Assembly: GCA_022510745.1 (NCBI GenBank)
Contig: JAFLSY010000002.1
Coordinates: 1-64,000, forward strand
From: Lachnospiraceae bacterium
Lineage (GTDB): Bacteria > Bacillota > Clostridia > Lachnospirales > Lachnospiraceae
DNA length: 64,000 nt
Direction of reading: 5' to 3'
Shown: in pieces, positions 17,107 through 24,990 of the stretch
How the letters are laid out: the number at the start of each line of letters is the position of its first letter
Numbering within the stretch: position 1 is the stretch's first letter
Notes under the pieces: generated by a model
Databases searched by the model: none
What the model saw: the letters and a program-made list of their open reading frames with translations, nothing else
Told to the model about the DNA's origin: nothing
Translations under genes and position numbers: made by a program

Positions 17107-17278
17107 ATAAAATCAGCATCCCTGCAAACAATGGGCAGATTTTTGCAGTTTTGCGAGCATAGCGCAGCCGGAAATCAACTGTTTGAGCCATTTATGGCGA
17201 GTTTTGATTTCCGGCTGTAAAAAAGCGGCGCCGCAAAACTGCTGAAAATTAACGTGTTTGAAGGGATGCTGATTTTAT
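17107..17278. repeat. 172-bp nested inverted-repeat element
   Basis: Three nested perfect arms: ATAAAATCAGCATCCCT (17107-17123) with its complement at 17262-17278; GCAGTTTTGCG (17145-17155) with 17232-17242; CAGCCGGAAATCA (17165-17177) with 17205-17217; and an apical GCCAT/ATGGC pair (17187-17191, 17194-17198). Together they make a rod-like cruciform or RNA. It has no coding capacity. It fills most of the ftsZ-spoIIGA gap and looks like a MITE- or BIME-type interspersed repeat. Confidence 0.75.
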
Positions 17279-17308
17279 ATAAGTCATTTCTTTTTGTCTC
17301 AAACTCCA

Positions 17309-17384
17309 TGTCGAAGTATGCCTAAAATTTAAGACAGTTCATAGAATAAATCCGACAAATTCCGCAGATGCTGCCCTTTATAAT
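17309..17384 (+). promoter_or_regulatory. Candidate Spo0A-dependent spoIIG promoter
   Basis: A perfect 0A box TGTCGAA lies at 17309-17315 and a one-mismatch inverted box TCCGACA at 17351-17357. TATAAT is at 17379-17384. The -35-like CCGACA (17352-17357) is 21 bases from the -10; the B. subtilis spoIIG promoter is known for an over-long spacer of 22 bases and activation by phosphorylated Spo0A. Confidence 0.6.
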
Positions 17385-17437
17385 AATTATCAGACAGTAT
17401 CTGAAGTCCATGTATAACGGGAAAGGAGAGGAGGCCG

Positions 17438-18316
17438 GTGTATTATGAGGTCTACATAGACAGTCTGTTTCTGTTAAGTTTTACCATGAACCTGTACCTT
17501 TTGATGCTGGTAAACAGGAGTCTGCATCGTACTGCCACACGGTGGAGGCTGATTGTGGGCGCAGCGGCAGAAGGTCTGGGATATTGTCTGGCATTTGTTC
17601 TTCCTTTCGGAGGAGCGGTAGTAAAAACGCTTGTTATGGCAGTTGTACTGAACAGCATTATTTTGTACGGCGTCTTTAGGCCTGCTTCTATAAAGGCTTT
17701 TTTTAAGCTCATAGAGCAGACTGTCAAATACAGCCTTTTGATAGGCGGCGCTTTTTTTCTGCTCATAAACCATGTAAGGGTATTCAGAGAGCATCGTATA
17801 CAGACGATGGGAGTGCTGGCCAGTGGTGGGCTTTTATTTCTGGGCATCAGTGCTTGGGAAGAAAAAAAGGAGAGGGAAAGAGCCGGTCCATGTAAGGTTG
17901 TACTTAAAAGCAGGATGGGCAGAAGTATTACCGTGGATGCCATTGTGGATACTGGAAATTGCTTACGGGAGCCTATCAGCGGGCAGCCTGTATCTGTTCT
18001 GGACAAAGCATTATATGAAGAGTTATGGGATGGGGAAGAGCAGCCTGCGGGCTGTCGTGCAATTCCTTATAGAAGTGTGGGATGCAAGCGTGGCATTATG
18101 ATGGGACATGAAATTCCCGAAATGCTGATCCAACAGGATGGTTTTGAATGGGTATGCCGTAATGCATATGTAGGTATAAATGAAGGCAAGCTTGCTTCTA
18201 TGGGAGATTACGGTATGCTGCTACATCCCGAGTTATTAAAAAAGAGAGAAAGTACCAAAAACAGGAGGACGAAACATGATATTAAAGGTGAGTATGCCGG
18301 CAAAAATACAGTTTAA
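17438..18316 (+). CDS. spoIIGA: Sporulation sigma-E processing peptidase SpoIIGA
   Basis: Membrane aspartic protease that removes the pro-sequence of sigma-E in the mother cell after septation. 292 residues: five hydrophobic helices in the first 140 residues, then a cytoplasmic domain with the catalytic [10 protein letters not shown] motif near 166-175. GTG start behind AAAGGAGAGGAGG. Its 3' end overlaps sigE by 41 bases. Confidence 0.93.
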   Translation: MYYEVYIDSLFLLSFTMNLYLLMLVNRSLHRTATRWRLIVGAAAEGLGYCLAFVLPFGGAVVKTLVMAVVLNSIILYGVFRPASIKAFFKLIEQTVKYSLLIGGAFFLLINHVRVFREHRIQTMGVLASGGLLFLGISAWEEKKERERAGPCKVVLKSRMGRSITVDAIVDTGNCLREPISGQPVSVLDKALYEELWDGEEQPAGCRAIPYRSVGCKRGIMMGHEIPEMLIQQDGFEWVCRNAYVGINEGKLASMGDYGMLLHPELLKKRESTKNRRTKHDIKGEYAGKNTV

Positions 18317-19031
18317 ATTATTGCAGAGGGAGAATGCTCTGTTTAGATTCTGTCAGGGAAAAACTCTCAGACAGGGGGATATTCATTACATAGGCGGCGC
18401 GGAGGTACTGCCGCCGCCCCTTGAAGCGGAACGGGAGAATGAGGTCATAAACGATTTGGGGACCGAGGACGGAGATACTGCTAAAACAATTCTGATCGAA
18501 CACAATCTGAGGCTGGTAGTGTACATCGCCAAGAAATTTGACAATACGGGGGTAGGGGTGGAAGATTTAATCTCAATAGGAACGATCGGATTGATAAAAT
18601 CCATTAATACATTCAATCCACAGAAGAATATCAAGCTGGCGACCTATGCTTCACGCTGTATAGAAAATGAGATTCTCATGTACTTAAGAAGGAATAATAA
18701 GACCCGGTTAGAGGTCTCTATTGATGAACCCTTAAATGTGGACTGGGACGGCAACGAGCTGCTGCTTTCGGATATTTTGGGAACTGACGAGGATATCATC
18801 TATCGGGATATCGAAACGGAAGTAGAGAAGAAGCTTTTGATGAAGGCGATTGATAAACTTTCCGAACGGGAAAGAACCATTATCAACTTAAGATTTGGGT
18901 TGAACACCCCCGATGGGCAGGAACTGACCCAAAAAGAAGTAGCCGCACTCCTTGGAATTTCCCAGTCCTACATCTCCCGGCTGGAAAAGAAGATCATGAA
19001 GCAGTTGAAGAGGGAAATAGAGCGGCAGTAG
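18276..19031 (+). CDS. sigE: RNA polymerase sporulation sigma factor SigE
   Basis: Mother-cell early sigma factor, made as an inactive precursor. 251 residues: N-terminal pro-sequence region (about 1-30, [15 protein letters not shown]) to be cleaved by SpoIIGA, region 2 ([53 protein letters not shown]) and region 4 ([21 protein letters not shown]). ATG 18276 has a good AGGAGG site. In Bacillus and most Clostridia sigG follows directly in the same direction; here it does not. Confidence 0.97.
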   Translation: MILKVSMPAKIQFKLLQRENALFRFCQGKTLRQGDIHYIGGAEVLPPPLEAERENEVINDLGTEDGDTAKTILIEHNLRLVVYIAKKFDNTGVGVEDLISIGTIGLIKSINTFNPQKNIKLATYASRCIENEILMYLRRNNKTRLEVSIDEPLNVDWDGNELLLSDILGTDEDIIYRDIETEVEKKLLMKAIDKLSERERTIINLRFGLNTPDGQELTQKEVAALLGISQSYISRLEKKIMKQLKREIERQ

Positions 19032-19116
19032 AACATTACAAGCAATTCGTAAGCACATATATGCCGGTTTGCGGACAGTGACAAAAATATCCCTCTGTGG
19101 TATACTGTGCGCAAAG

Positions 19117-19230
19117 GGCAGAGTCAAGTGGCTGAATACACATATGCCAAGCTTGCTTGTGCAAATGTGTATTTGGACATTTGACGAGCGAAGCGACCGA
19201 GGAAAACCGAAGGTTTTTCGAGGTTCTGCC
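19117..19230. repeat. 114-bp multi-stem structured repeat
   Basis: Outer GGCAGA (19117-19122) pairs with TCTGCC (19225-19230); TCAAGTG (19124-19130) with CATTTGA (19178-19184, one G-U); AATACACAT (19135-19143) with ATGTGTATT (19165-19173); AAAACC (19203-19208) with GGTTTT (19212-19217). It carries CGAGCGAAGCGACCG, similar in pattern to GCGAGCATAGCGCAGCCGG in the element at 17107-17278. No coding capacity is seen. Confidence 0.65.
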
Positions 19231-19253
19231 AGTAATTTACAGGGGGATAACTT

Positions 19254-19505
19254 ATGATCAGGCGTGAAGATATTTTATCGCTGGAGTTTCTAAAAAAGAC
19301 CGAATATACGGGCAGCCACGGCGGAATGCGGTATCGTCTGGAGGGAGCGGCTGCAGAAGAGGGGCGCAGGCTGAAAGCAACGCTCTGGCCTGAACCTTTT
19401 GCTTACGGGGCTACACCGAACGAGCAGAAGCAGTCACAACAGTTTGATTTTTCCGAAGAGGGGATACAGGCAGCGGTGGATTGGATGAACAATCAGCTGC
19501 CTTAA
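19254..19505 (+). CDS. Conserved small protein, unknown function
   Basis: 83-residue cytoplasmic protein starting at ATG 19254 behind AGGGGG. It begins MIRREDILSLEFLKK, has a short basic-Gly segment (YTGSHGGMRYRL), an Ala/Glu-rich region, then LKATLWPEPFAY and a C-terminal helix ending WMNNQLP. No domain is recognised. It stands between sigE and the inverted sigG and converges on sigG with 15 bases between the stops. A sporulation link is suggested only by position. Confidence 0.75.
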   Translation: MIRREDILSLEFLKKTEYTGSHGGMRYRLEGAAAEEGRRLKATLWPEPFAYGATPNEQKQSQQFDFSEEGIQAAVDWMNNQLP

Positions 19506-19520
19506 GCACGTTAGACACAA

Positions 19521-20300
19521 TTACGCCGTCAGATAATTTCGCATAATCCTCAGTGCATTCTTCTCCAGTCTGGAAACCTGTGCTTGGGAAATGCCGATCA
19601 TTTCCGCCACTTCCATCTGCGTCTTACCAGAGAAAAAACGCAGAGAGATGATTTCGTATTCCCGTTCATTTAAACGTTTCATGGCTTCACTTAAGGACAG
19701 ATGTTCCACCCAGGTTTCTTCCCTGTTCTTTTTATCACTGATTTGATCCATCACGTAGAGTGTGTCTCCGCCATCTGTAAAAATGGGCTCGTACAGGCTC
19801 ATGGGATTTTGAATGGCATCCAGCGCGTAAGTAATATCTTCTTTGGAAATGCCGATCTCGGAAGCAATCTCCTCAATGGTGGGTTCCTTTAAATTTTTCT
19901 TGGTGAGGGACTCCTTGGCATAAATGGCTTTATAAGCAGTATCTTTAAGAGAACGAGATACCCGTATGGAGTTGTTGTCCCGAAGAAAACGGCGGATTTC
20001 CCCTATGATCATCGGCACCGCATAAGTGGAAAATTTTACGTTTAAAGAGGTATCAAAATTGTCAATGGCTTTGATCAAGCCGATGCAGCCAATCTGAAAT
20101 AAATCATCTACATTTTCATTACTGGATGCAAATCGTTTTATGACGCTTAGCACCAGTCTTAAATTACCTTCAATGTATTGGGTTCTGGCTTCCATGTCCC
20201 CCTCGGCGATACGTGCAAACAGTGCGTCCTTTTCGTCAGCCTTTAAGAGCGGGAGCTTGGATGTATTGACTCCACAGATTTCAACTTTGCTTTGTGCCAT
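19521..20300 (-). CDS. sigG: RNA polymerase sporulation sigma factor SigG
   Basis: Late forespore sigma factor, 259 residues: the SigG/SigF N-terminal motif VEICGVNTSKLPLL, region 2 (LFARIAEGD, NLRLVLSVIKRF, DDLFQIGCIGLIKAIDNFD, ATYAVP-like FSTYAVPMIIGEIRRFLRD), region 3 and region 4 (TQMEVAEMIGISQAQVSRLE). GGAGG precedes the start. It is convergent with sigE and the 83-residue gene, unlike the usual codirectional spoIIGA-sigE-sigG order, so its expression does not depend on read-through from sigE. Confidence 0.97.
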   Translation of the reverse strand: MAQSKVEICGVNTSKLPLLKADEKDALFARIAEGDMEARTQYIEGNLRLVLSVIKRFASSNENVDDLFQIGCIGLIKAIDNFDTSLNVKFSTYAVPMIIGEIRRFLRDNNSIRVSRSLKDTAYKAIYAKESLTKKNLKEPTIEEIASEIGISKEDITYALDAIQNPMSLYEPIFTDGGDTLYVMDQISDKKNREETWVEHLSLSEAMKRLNEREYEIISLRFFSGKTQMEVAEMIGISQAQVSRLEKNALRIMRNYLTA

Positions 20301-20371
20301 AATATGATGCCTCCGTTTTTGATTATTTGTTTATCTGTGGGTACTTTTTTTACTCTTGCGGTAATCGCTAA

Positions 20372-20401
20372 TAGTATGAGCAGCGGAGCTTTTTTTTATG
20401 C
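20372..20401 (-). promoter_or_regulatory. Candidate sigma-F promoter of sigG
   Basis: On the minus strand GCATA (20397-20401) is followed after 15 bases by GCTCATACTA (20372-20381). The known sigma-F consensus is GYATA, 15-16 bases, GGnnAnAMTR; there is one mismatch. The leader to the sigG start is about 65 bases. Confidence 0.55.
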
Positions 20402-20469
20402 AGTAAAATTCGGAACCATTTCTTTGCGTGGGAATATAATGTAATGAGGAAATAGAACGGGGGCATACC

Positions 20470-20706
20470 ATGCTTTTTTCGGAATTCAAATGTAAGGAAG
20501 TCATCAATTTAAGGAACTGTAAGCAGTTAGGAAAAGTGAGCGATCTGGAATTTGACGAATGCAACGGGTGTATTCATAAGATATTTGTTCCTAGAGGAAA
20601 TAAGTGGGAAAATTTTTTTAAATGTGAGGAGGATTATTGCATTCCTTTCAGGGACATTAAGCAGATCGGACCGGACATTATTCTGGTAGATATTTGTGCG
20701 GACTAA
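20470..20706 (+). CDS. YlmC/YmxH family sporulation protein
   Basis: 78-residue PRC-barrel-like protein (MLFSEFKCKEVINLRNCKQL, then GKVSDLEFDECNG, GCIHKIFVPRG, and DIKQIGPDIILVD at the end). The YlmC/YmxH family is common in spore-formers and is annotated as sporulation-related without a known reaction. It is divergent from sigG. Confidence 0.85.
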   Translation: MLFSEFKCKEVINLRNCKQLGKVSDLEFDECNGCIHKIFVPRGNKWENFFKCEEDYCIPFRDIKQIGPDIILVDICAD

Positions 20707-20751
20707 AATTGTCAAAACAACGCAAAAATAAGGCTTTTTTACTGATAAAAA

Positions 20752-20780
20752 TTGACATAACATCGAAAATATCATATAAT
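20752..20780 (+). promoter_or_regulatory. Promoter of nrdR
   Basis: TTGACA (20752-20757), 17-base spacer, TATAAT (20775-20780): a consensus vegetative promoter. The leader (about 85 bases) contains a GCTGTC/GACAGC hairpin around 20841-20856. No NrdR box was seen. Confidence 0.88.
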
Positions 20781-20872
20781 ATAAACAAATAGTGGAGTTT
20801 TCTGCCGACTCTTTTTTGCAGATTCCGCTATACGACAGAGGCTGTCTTATGACAGCAGAAAAGAGGCTGAAT

Positions 20873-21328
20873 ATGAAATGTCCGTTTTGTGGCCATGAGA
20901 ATACCAGAGTTATTGATTCCAGACCGGCTGAAGATAATAATTCCATTCGCCGCAGACGCGTCTGCGATGAATGTGATAAGCGATTTACTACTTATGAAAA
21001 GATTGAAACGATTCCCCTGATCATCATCAAGAAAGATAACAACAGGGAAACCTACGACCGCTCAAAAATAGAAGCAGGTGTATTGCGTGCCTGTCATAAG
21101 AGACCGGTCAGCGCCAGCCAGATTACCCAGATGATTGATGAAGTGGAAACCGAAGTATTCAGTCTGGAGGATAAGGAGATACCCAGTGAGGTTATCGGTG
21201 AACTGGTAATGAACAAGTTAAAAGATCTGGATGCGGTAGCATATGTCCGTTTTGCTTCCGTGTATCGGGAGTTTAAGGATATCAATACCTTTATGGAAGA
21301 ATTAAAAAGTGTTCTGGAAGAGAAGTAA
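20873..21328 (+). CDS. nrdR: Ribonucleotide reductase repressor NrdR
   Basis: Zinc-ribbon/ATP-cone repressor of ribonucleotide reductase genes. 151 residues from ATG 20873 (MKCPFCGHENTRVIDSRP), the invariant family start; the reading frame extends upstream but without homology. Zinc ligands CPFC and CDEC (C31-C34 region), RRRRVCDECDKRFTTYE, then an ATP-cone from about 49 to 139. Normal length. No nrd gene is nearby. Confidence 0.97.
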   Translation: MKCPFCGHENTRVIDSRPAEDNNSIRRRRVCDECDKRFTTYEKIETIPLIIIKKDNNRETYDRSKIEAGVLRACHKRPVSASQITQMIDEVETEVFSLEDKEIPSEVIGELVMNKLKDLDAVAYVRFASVYREFKDINTFMEELKSVLEEK

Positions 21329-21391
21329 ACTCTACAGATTTTGTCGTAATGTGCCGATATACATAATAACGAAGGATAAGGAGGTGATATC

Positions 21392-21790
21392 ATGGGAATC
21401 GGCGGCGTATCAGATTACAGTAATTTATTCCGCAATTATAAAGTTCCGGAAATACCTGTAGTGGATTACAAACGTCTAAGTCAAGCAGAAGAAGCTGTTT
21501 CACAGGCTGCGTTGCCCGAACAGAATTCCCGGAATATCGACCTTTCTATTGAAGAGAATCAGCCGAAGAGACCCGATCCCATCGATGTAAAGGAGATTTC
21601 CCTTTCCTTTAACCGTAGTGAGGATTATGGCTATATCGGCAGTGACAGCGATATAGAGTCCTTGGATATGCAAAAGGCCATATCCGATATGCAGAAAGAT
21701 AAAGTGCTGCAGCAGTATCAGTACTTTGTGGGAGAATCCCAGAATCTGCAGAGCGCCGGTGAAGACGGTGTTGTCATTGTAAAATTCTAA
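21392..21790 (+). CDS. Hypothetical protein, 132 residues
   Basis: Starts with ATG 21392 behind a strong AAGGAGGTGAT site, so it is well translated. Begins MGIGGVSDYSNLFRNY, has a low-complexity polar middle (EENQPKRPDPIDVKEISLSF), and a C-terminal helix (LDMQKAISDMQKDKVLQQYQ). No TM, signal peptide or recognised domain. The Ser/Tyr/Asn-rich N-terminus resembles short proteins of motile Lachnospiraceae, but no family name can be given. It is closed by its own terminator. Confidence 0.75.
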   Translation: MGIGGVSDYSNLFRNYKVPEIPVVDYKRLSQAEEAVSQAALPEQNSRNIDLSIEENQPKRPDPIDVKEISLSFNRSEDYGYIGSDSDIESLDMQKAISDMQKDKVLQQYQYFVGESQNLQSAGEDGVVIVKF

Positions 21791-21801
21791 AAGTAAATCG
21801 G

Positions 21802-21833
21802 ACAGCATGTGTTTGACACATGCTGTTTTTTTG
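21802..21833 (+). terminator. Terminator after the 132-residue gene
   Basis: ACAGCATGTGT (21802-21812), loop TTG, ACACATGCTGT (21816-21826), then a T7 run. Confidence 0.92.
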
Positions 21834-21874
21834 TGTAGGATGATAAAAAAGGTATGTTTTAAAGGATGGATTCT

Positions 21875-22375
21875 ATGCTTCAGAGATTTTATCCCCATCA
21901 TGAGGCGGATTCGGCATATGTCATAGATTATGATGAATTGTATAAAAAGGGTTTCAGGGGCATTATTTTTGATATAGATAACACTTTGGTACCCCATGGA
22001 GCGCCCGCGGACGAGAGGGCCAAGAAGCTGTTTGCACATCTGAAGGAAACAGGCTTTGCGCTGATGTTATTGTCCAATAATAAGGAACCCAGAGTGAAGA
22101 GCTTCAATGATGAAGTAGGTGCTGATTATATTTACAAAGCAGGAAAACCGGCAAGAGCAGGTTATGTTAAGGCTATGGAGAAAATGAAAACTACTCCGGA
22201 AAATACCTTGTTTGTTGGAGATCAGCTCTTTACCGATGTCTGGGGGGCTAAGAAGGCAGGACTTACAACCTATCTGGTAAAACCCATTCATCCCAAAGAA
22301 GAAATTCAGATTGTGTTAAAGCGTTATCTGGAAAAAATTGTACTGTTTTTCTATCATAGAAGGAAAAACGATTAG
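21875..22375 (+). CDS. yqeG: HAD-family phosphatase YqeG
   Basis: HAD superfamily IIIA phosphatase related to B. subtilis YqeG (phosphatidylglycerophosphatase-like). 166 residues from ATG 21875, 8 bases after AAGGA, matching the family start MLQRFYP; an ATG at 21866 is too close to the site. Motif I FDIDNTLV, motif II LLSNN, Lys in KAGKPARAG, motif III GDQLFTDVWGAKKAG. Upstream of aroE, as yqeG-aroE clustering is usual in Firmicutes. Confidence 0.92.
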   Translation: MLQRFYPHHEADSAYVIDYDELYKKGFRGIIFDIDNTLVPHGAPADERAKKLFAHLKETGFALMLLSNNKEPRVKSFNDEVGADYIYKAGKPARAGYVKAMEKMKTTPENTLFVGDQLFTDVWGAKKAGLTTYLVKPIHPKEEIQIVLKRYLEKIVLFFYHRRKND

Positions 22376-22388
22376 GAAGGAAGTCACC

Positions 22389-23246
22389 ATGGAAATAAAC
22401 GGAATGACTAGAACCTGTGGGCTTTTAGGAAATCCGGTGGAGCATACACTCTCCCCCGTGATTCACAATACTTTAGCAGAACTGACCGGTATCAATCTGG
22501 TTTATCTGCCTTTTCTGGTAGAACAGAATCTGTTAAGTGACGCGGTACAGGGTGCCCGGGCATTACATATTTTAGGGTTAAATGTTACGGTTCCTCACAA
22601 AGAAAAAATACTTCCCTTTCTGTCGGAAGTGGATGAACTGGCGCGGCGTATCGGCGCTGTCAACACGCTGGTTTCCGTAGAGAACGGCTATAAAGGTTAC
22701 AATACAGATATGCCGGGGCTTTACCGCGCCATGGCAAGCGACGGCATATCGGTGGAAGGGGAAGAAGTACTGCTTTTAGGGGCAGGCGGCGTGGCAAGAG
22801 CCGTGGCAGTCATGCTCTGTGATAAGGCGAAGCGGATTATTATTTTAAATCGTACCGTGGAAAAAGCTGCAGCCATTGCGGAAGAAGTAAACGGATATGC
22901 CGGGTATAAAGTGGCAGAAGCGCTGAAACCGGAAGAATATACTTCTTTACCCGGTAAGGAGTATCTTGCCATACAGGCCACTAATGTGGGAATGTATCCA
23001 CACACGAATGAGGTCTTGATTCAGGATATGGCTTTCTATAAAAAAATCCGCGTTGGCTATGACCTCATCTATAATCCGGGAGAAACCCGCTTTATGAGGC
23101 TGGTGAGGGAGAACGGCAGAGAGGCATTCAACGGTCTGAAAATGCTGCTATATCAGGGGATTATTGCTTTTGAACTATGGAATAACTGCAAGATAACGGA
23201 GGAGCAGGCGGCTGTGGTGTATAAGAAGCTGCAGGAAAAGCTATGA
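22389..23246 (+). CDS. aroE: Shikimate dehydrogenase
   Basis: NADPH reduction of 3-dehydroshikimate. 285 residues from ATG 22389 (site GGAAGG). Substrate motif GNPVEHTLSPVIHN, catalytic Lys in NVTVPHKEK, Asp in YNTDMPG, dinucleotide motif GAGGVARA, and YNPGETRFMR. First of three overlapping aromatic-pathway genes (aroE-aroK-aroQ). Confidence 0.97.
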   Translation: MEINGMTRTCGLLGNPVEHTLSPVIHNTLAELTGINLVYLPFLVEQNLLSDAVQGARALHILGLNVTVPHKEKILPFLSEVDELARRIGAVNTLVSVENGYKGYNTDMPGLYRAMASDGISVEGEEVLLLGAGGVARAVAVMLCDKAKRIIILNRTVEKAAAIAEEVNGYAGYKVAEALKPEEYTSLPGKEYLAIQATNVGMYPHTNEVLIQDMAFYKKIRVGYDLIYNPGETRFMRLVRENGREAFNGLKMLLYQGIIAFELWNNCKITEEQAAVVYKKLQEKL

Positions 23247-23782
23247 ACAATATTGTATTAATTGGGTTTATGGGATGCGGCAAGTCCACGGTGGGAATCA
23301 AGTTGTCCTATAGATTGCGCAGAATTGTGGAAGATACGGATAAGCTCATTGAGAAAAAGGCGGGAAAGAGTATTTCGGAGATTTTTAAGGAAGACGGAGA
23401 GCCCTGCTTCAGACAAATGGAAACGGAATGCTTAGAGGAATTGTTAAATTCCAAAGAAGAAAAGATTCTGGCAACCGGCGGAGGACTTCCCATTCGCAGG
23501 GAGAATCATGCCCTTTTAAAACAATTAGGCTGTGTGGTCTATCTGCGGATTTCGCCTGAGTGTGTCTATGAGCGGCTGAAAAATGATACGAGCAGGCCGC
23601 TGCTGCAGTGTGAGAATCCCTTAGAGCAGATCCGAACGCTCTTGGCCAAACGGACCCCGGTTTACGAGGAAGCAGCGGACCTTGTGGTAGATGTGGACGG
23701 AAAAGACATGGAGCAAATTATAGCGGAAATCGTGCAAAAACTGAAAGAGCACGGATATCTGCAAGAAGGAGAGAAGCTATGA
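23243..23782 (+). CDS. aroK: Shikimate kinase
   Basis: ATP-dependent 3-phosphorylation of shikimate. 179 residues; P-loop GFMGCGKST at 8-16, DTDKLIEKKAG, Glu/Arg-containing FRQMETECL, ATGGGLPIRREN and LID RPLL. Overlaps aroE with ATGA, so translation is coupled. Confidence 0.96.
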   Translation: MNNIVLIGFMGCGKSTVGIKLSYRLRRIVEDTDKLIEKKAGKSISEIFKEDGEPCFRQMETECLEELLNSKEEKILATGGGLPIRRENHALLKQLGCVVYLRISPECVYERLKNDTSRPLLQCENPLEQIRTLLAKRTPVYEEAADLVVDVDGKDMEQIIAEIVQKLKEHGYLQEGEKL

Positions 23783-24222
23783 AATTATTGGTGATCAACG
23801 GTCCCAATCTGAATTTTTTGGGGATTCGGGAAAAGGAAGTGTACGGTACGCAGGATTATGATTATCTGCTGCAGCTGATCGCAAAAAAAGGAGCGGAAAC
23901 GGGCAGCAAGATTGAAGTTTTCCAGAGCAATCATGAAGGGGCTATCATCGATCGGATTCAGGATGCCTATTATGACGGGACGGAAGGGATCATCATCAAC
24001 CCGGGTGCCTATACGCATTACAGTTATGCCATACATGACGCTCTGGCCAGCGTAAGCATGCCCAAGGTGGAAATCCATATTTCGGATATTACGGCCAGAG
24101 AAGAATTCCGTAGGGTTTCCGTAACCAGACCTGCCTGTGACGATCAGATTTACGGGAAAGGGTTAGAAGGCTACCTGCTTGCCATCGACAAAGTGATCGA
24201 ATTGGCAGCGGAGCGAGGGTAA
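23779..24222 (+). CDS. aroQ: Type II 3-dehydroquinate dehydratase
   Basis: Dehydrates 3-dehydroquinate to 3-dehydroshikimate. 147 residues; NGPNLNFLGIREKEVYG with the catalytic Tyr/Arg region, SNHEGAIIDRIQDA, NPGAYTHYSYAIHDA with active-site Asn/His, and the family ending with RRVSVTRPACDDQIYGKG. Overlaps aroK by ATGA. Confidence 0.97.
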   Translation: MKLLVINGPNLNFLGIREKEVYGTQDYDYLLQLIAKKGAETGSKIEVFQSNHEGAIIDRIQDAYYDGTEGIIINPGAYTHYSYAIHDALASVSMPKVEIHISDITAREEFRRVSVTRPACDDQIYGKGLEGYLLAIDKVIELAAERG

Positions 24223-24266
24223 TAGCCGAACACAGTTTCAAATAACGCAGGATTTGAAAAAAAGAG

Positions 24267-24295
24267 TTGAAAAATAGTACATCTTAGTATACACT
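24267..24295 (+). promoter_or_regulatory. Promoter of efp
   Basis: TTGAAA (24267-24272), 17 bases, TACACT (24290-24295). Confidence 0.5.
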
Positions 24296-24339
24296 AGAGT
24301 ATGAATTAAAACGTGACAATTTTAGGAGGAACATTTTTT

Positions 24340-24897
24340 ATGATTTCTGCAGGTGATTTCAGAAATGGTATTACGATTGAATTAGATAACAATATTTACC
24401 AGATCATTGAGTTCCAGCATGTAAAGCCCGGTAAAGGTGCTGCATTCGTGAGAACCAAGCTGAAAAATATTAAGAGCGGCGGCGTGGTGGAGAAAACATT
24501 CAGACCCACCGAGAAATGCCCTCAGGCACGTATTGACAGAAAAGATATGCAGTATTTATATTCCGACGGTGATTTATACAATTTTATGGACGTTGAAACC
24601 TATGAGCAGATTGCATTGAACAAGGATGCCATTGGCGATGCACTGAAGTTCGTAAAAGAGAACGAGATGTGTAAGGTCTGCTCCCACAACGGCAGCGTCT
24701 TTGCGGTAGAGCCTCCTCTGTTTGTAGAACTGGAGATTACCGACACCGAGCCCGGCTTTAAGGGAGATACCGCAACGGGTGCAAGCAAGCCTGCCACCGT
24801 AGAAACCGGCGCATTGGTTTATGTTCCCTTGTTTGTCAATCAGGGAGATAAGATTAAGATTGATACCAGAACCGGAGAATATCTTTCCAGAGTATAA
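24340..24897 (+). CDS. efp: Elongation factor P
   Basis: Relieves ribosome stalling at polyproline. 185 residues from ATG 24340 behind AGGAGGA; the reading frame extends upstream but [14 protein letters not shown] is the family start. KOW-like domain I with the loop [15 protein letters not shown] (tip Lys), then two OB domains ending [12 protein letters not shown]. No earP, epmA or ymfI-type modification gene is adjacent. Confidence 0.97.
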   Translation: MISAGDFRNGITIELDNNIYQIIEFQHVKPGKGAAFVRTKLKNIKSGGVVEKTFRPTEKCPQARIDRKDMQYLYSDGDLYNFMDVETYEQIALNKDAIGDALKFVKENEMCKVCSHNGSVFAVEPPLFVELEITDTEPGFKGDTATGASKPATVETGALVYVPLFVNQGDKIKIDTRTGEYLSRV

Positions 24898-24930
24898 GCT
24901 GTTTTTTCTGTAAATAAAAAGTAAGCCATT

Positions 24931-24965
24931 AAGACAATAGAATTCGTTCTATTGTCTTTTTTTGT
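24931..24965 (+). terminator. Terminator after efp with TTCG loop
   Basis: AAGACAATAGAA (24931-24942), TTCG, TTCTATTGTCTT (24947-24958), then a T-run. Stable tetraloop. Confidence 0.93.
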
Positions 24966-24990
24966 AGAAAAACAACAGAAAGGATAACTT

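Noticed and set aside
20707..20872. Upstream in-frame extension of nrdR from 20792
   Set aside because: The family always begins MKCPFCG; the extension covers the promoter leader and shows no homology.
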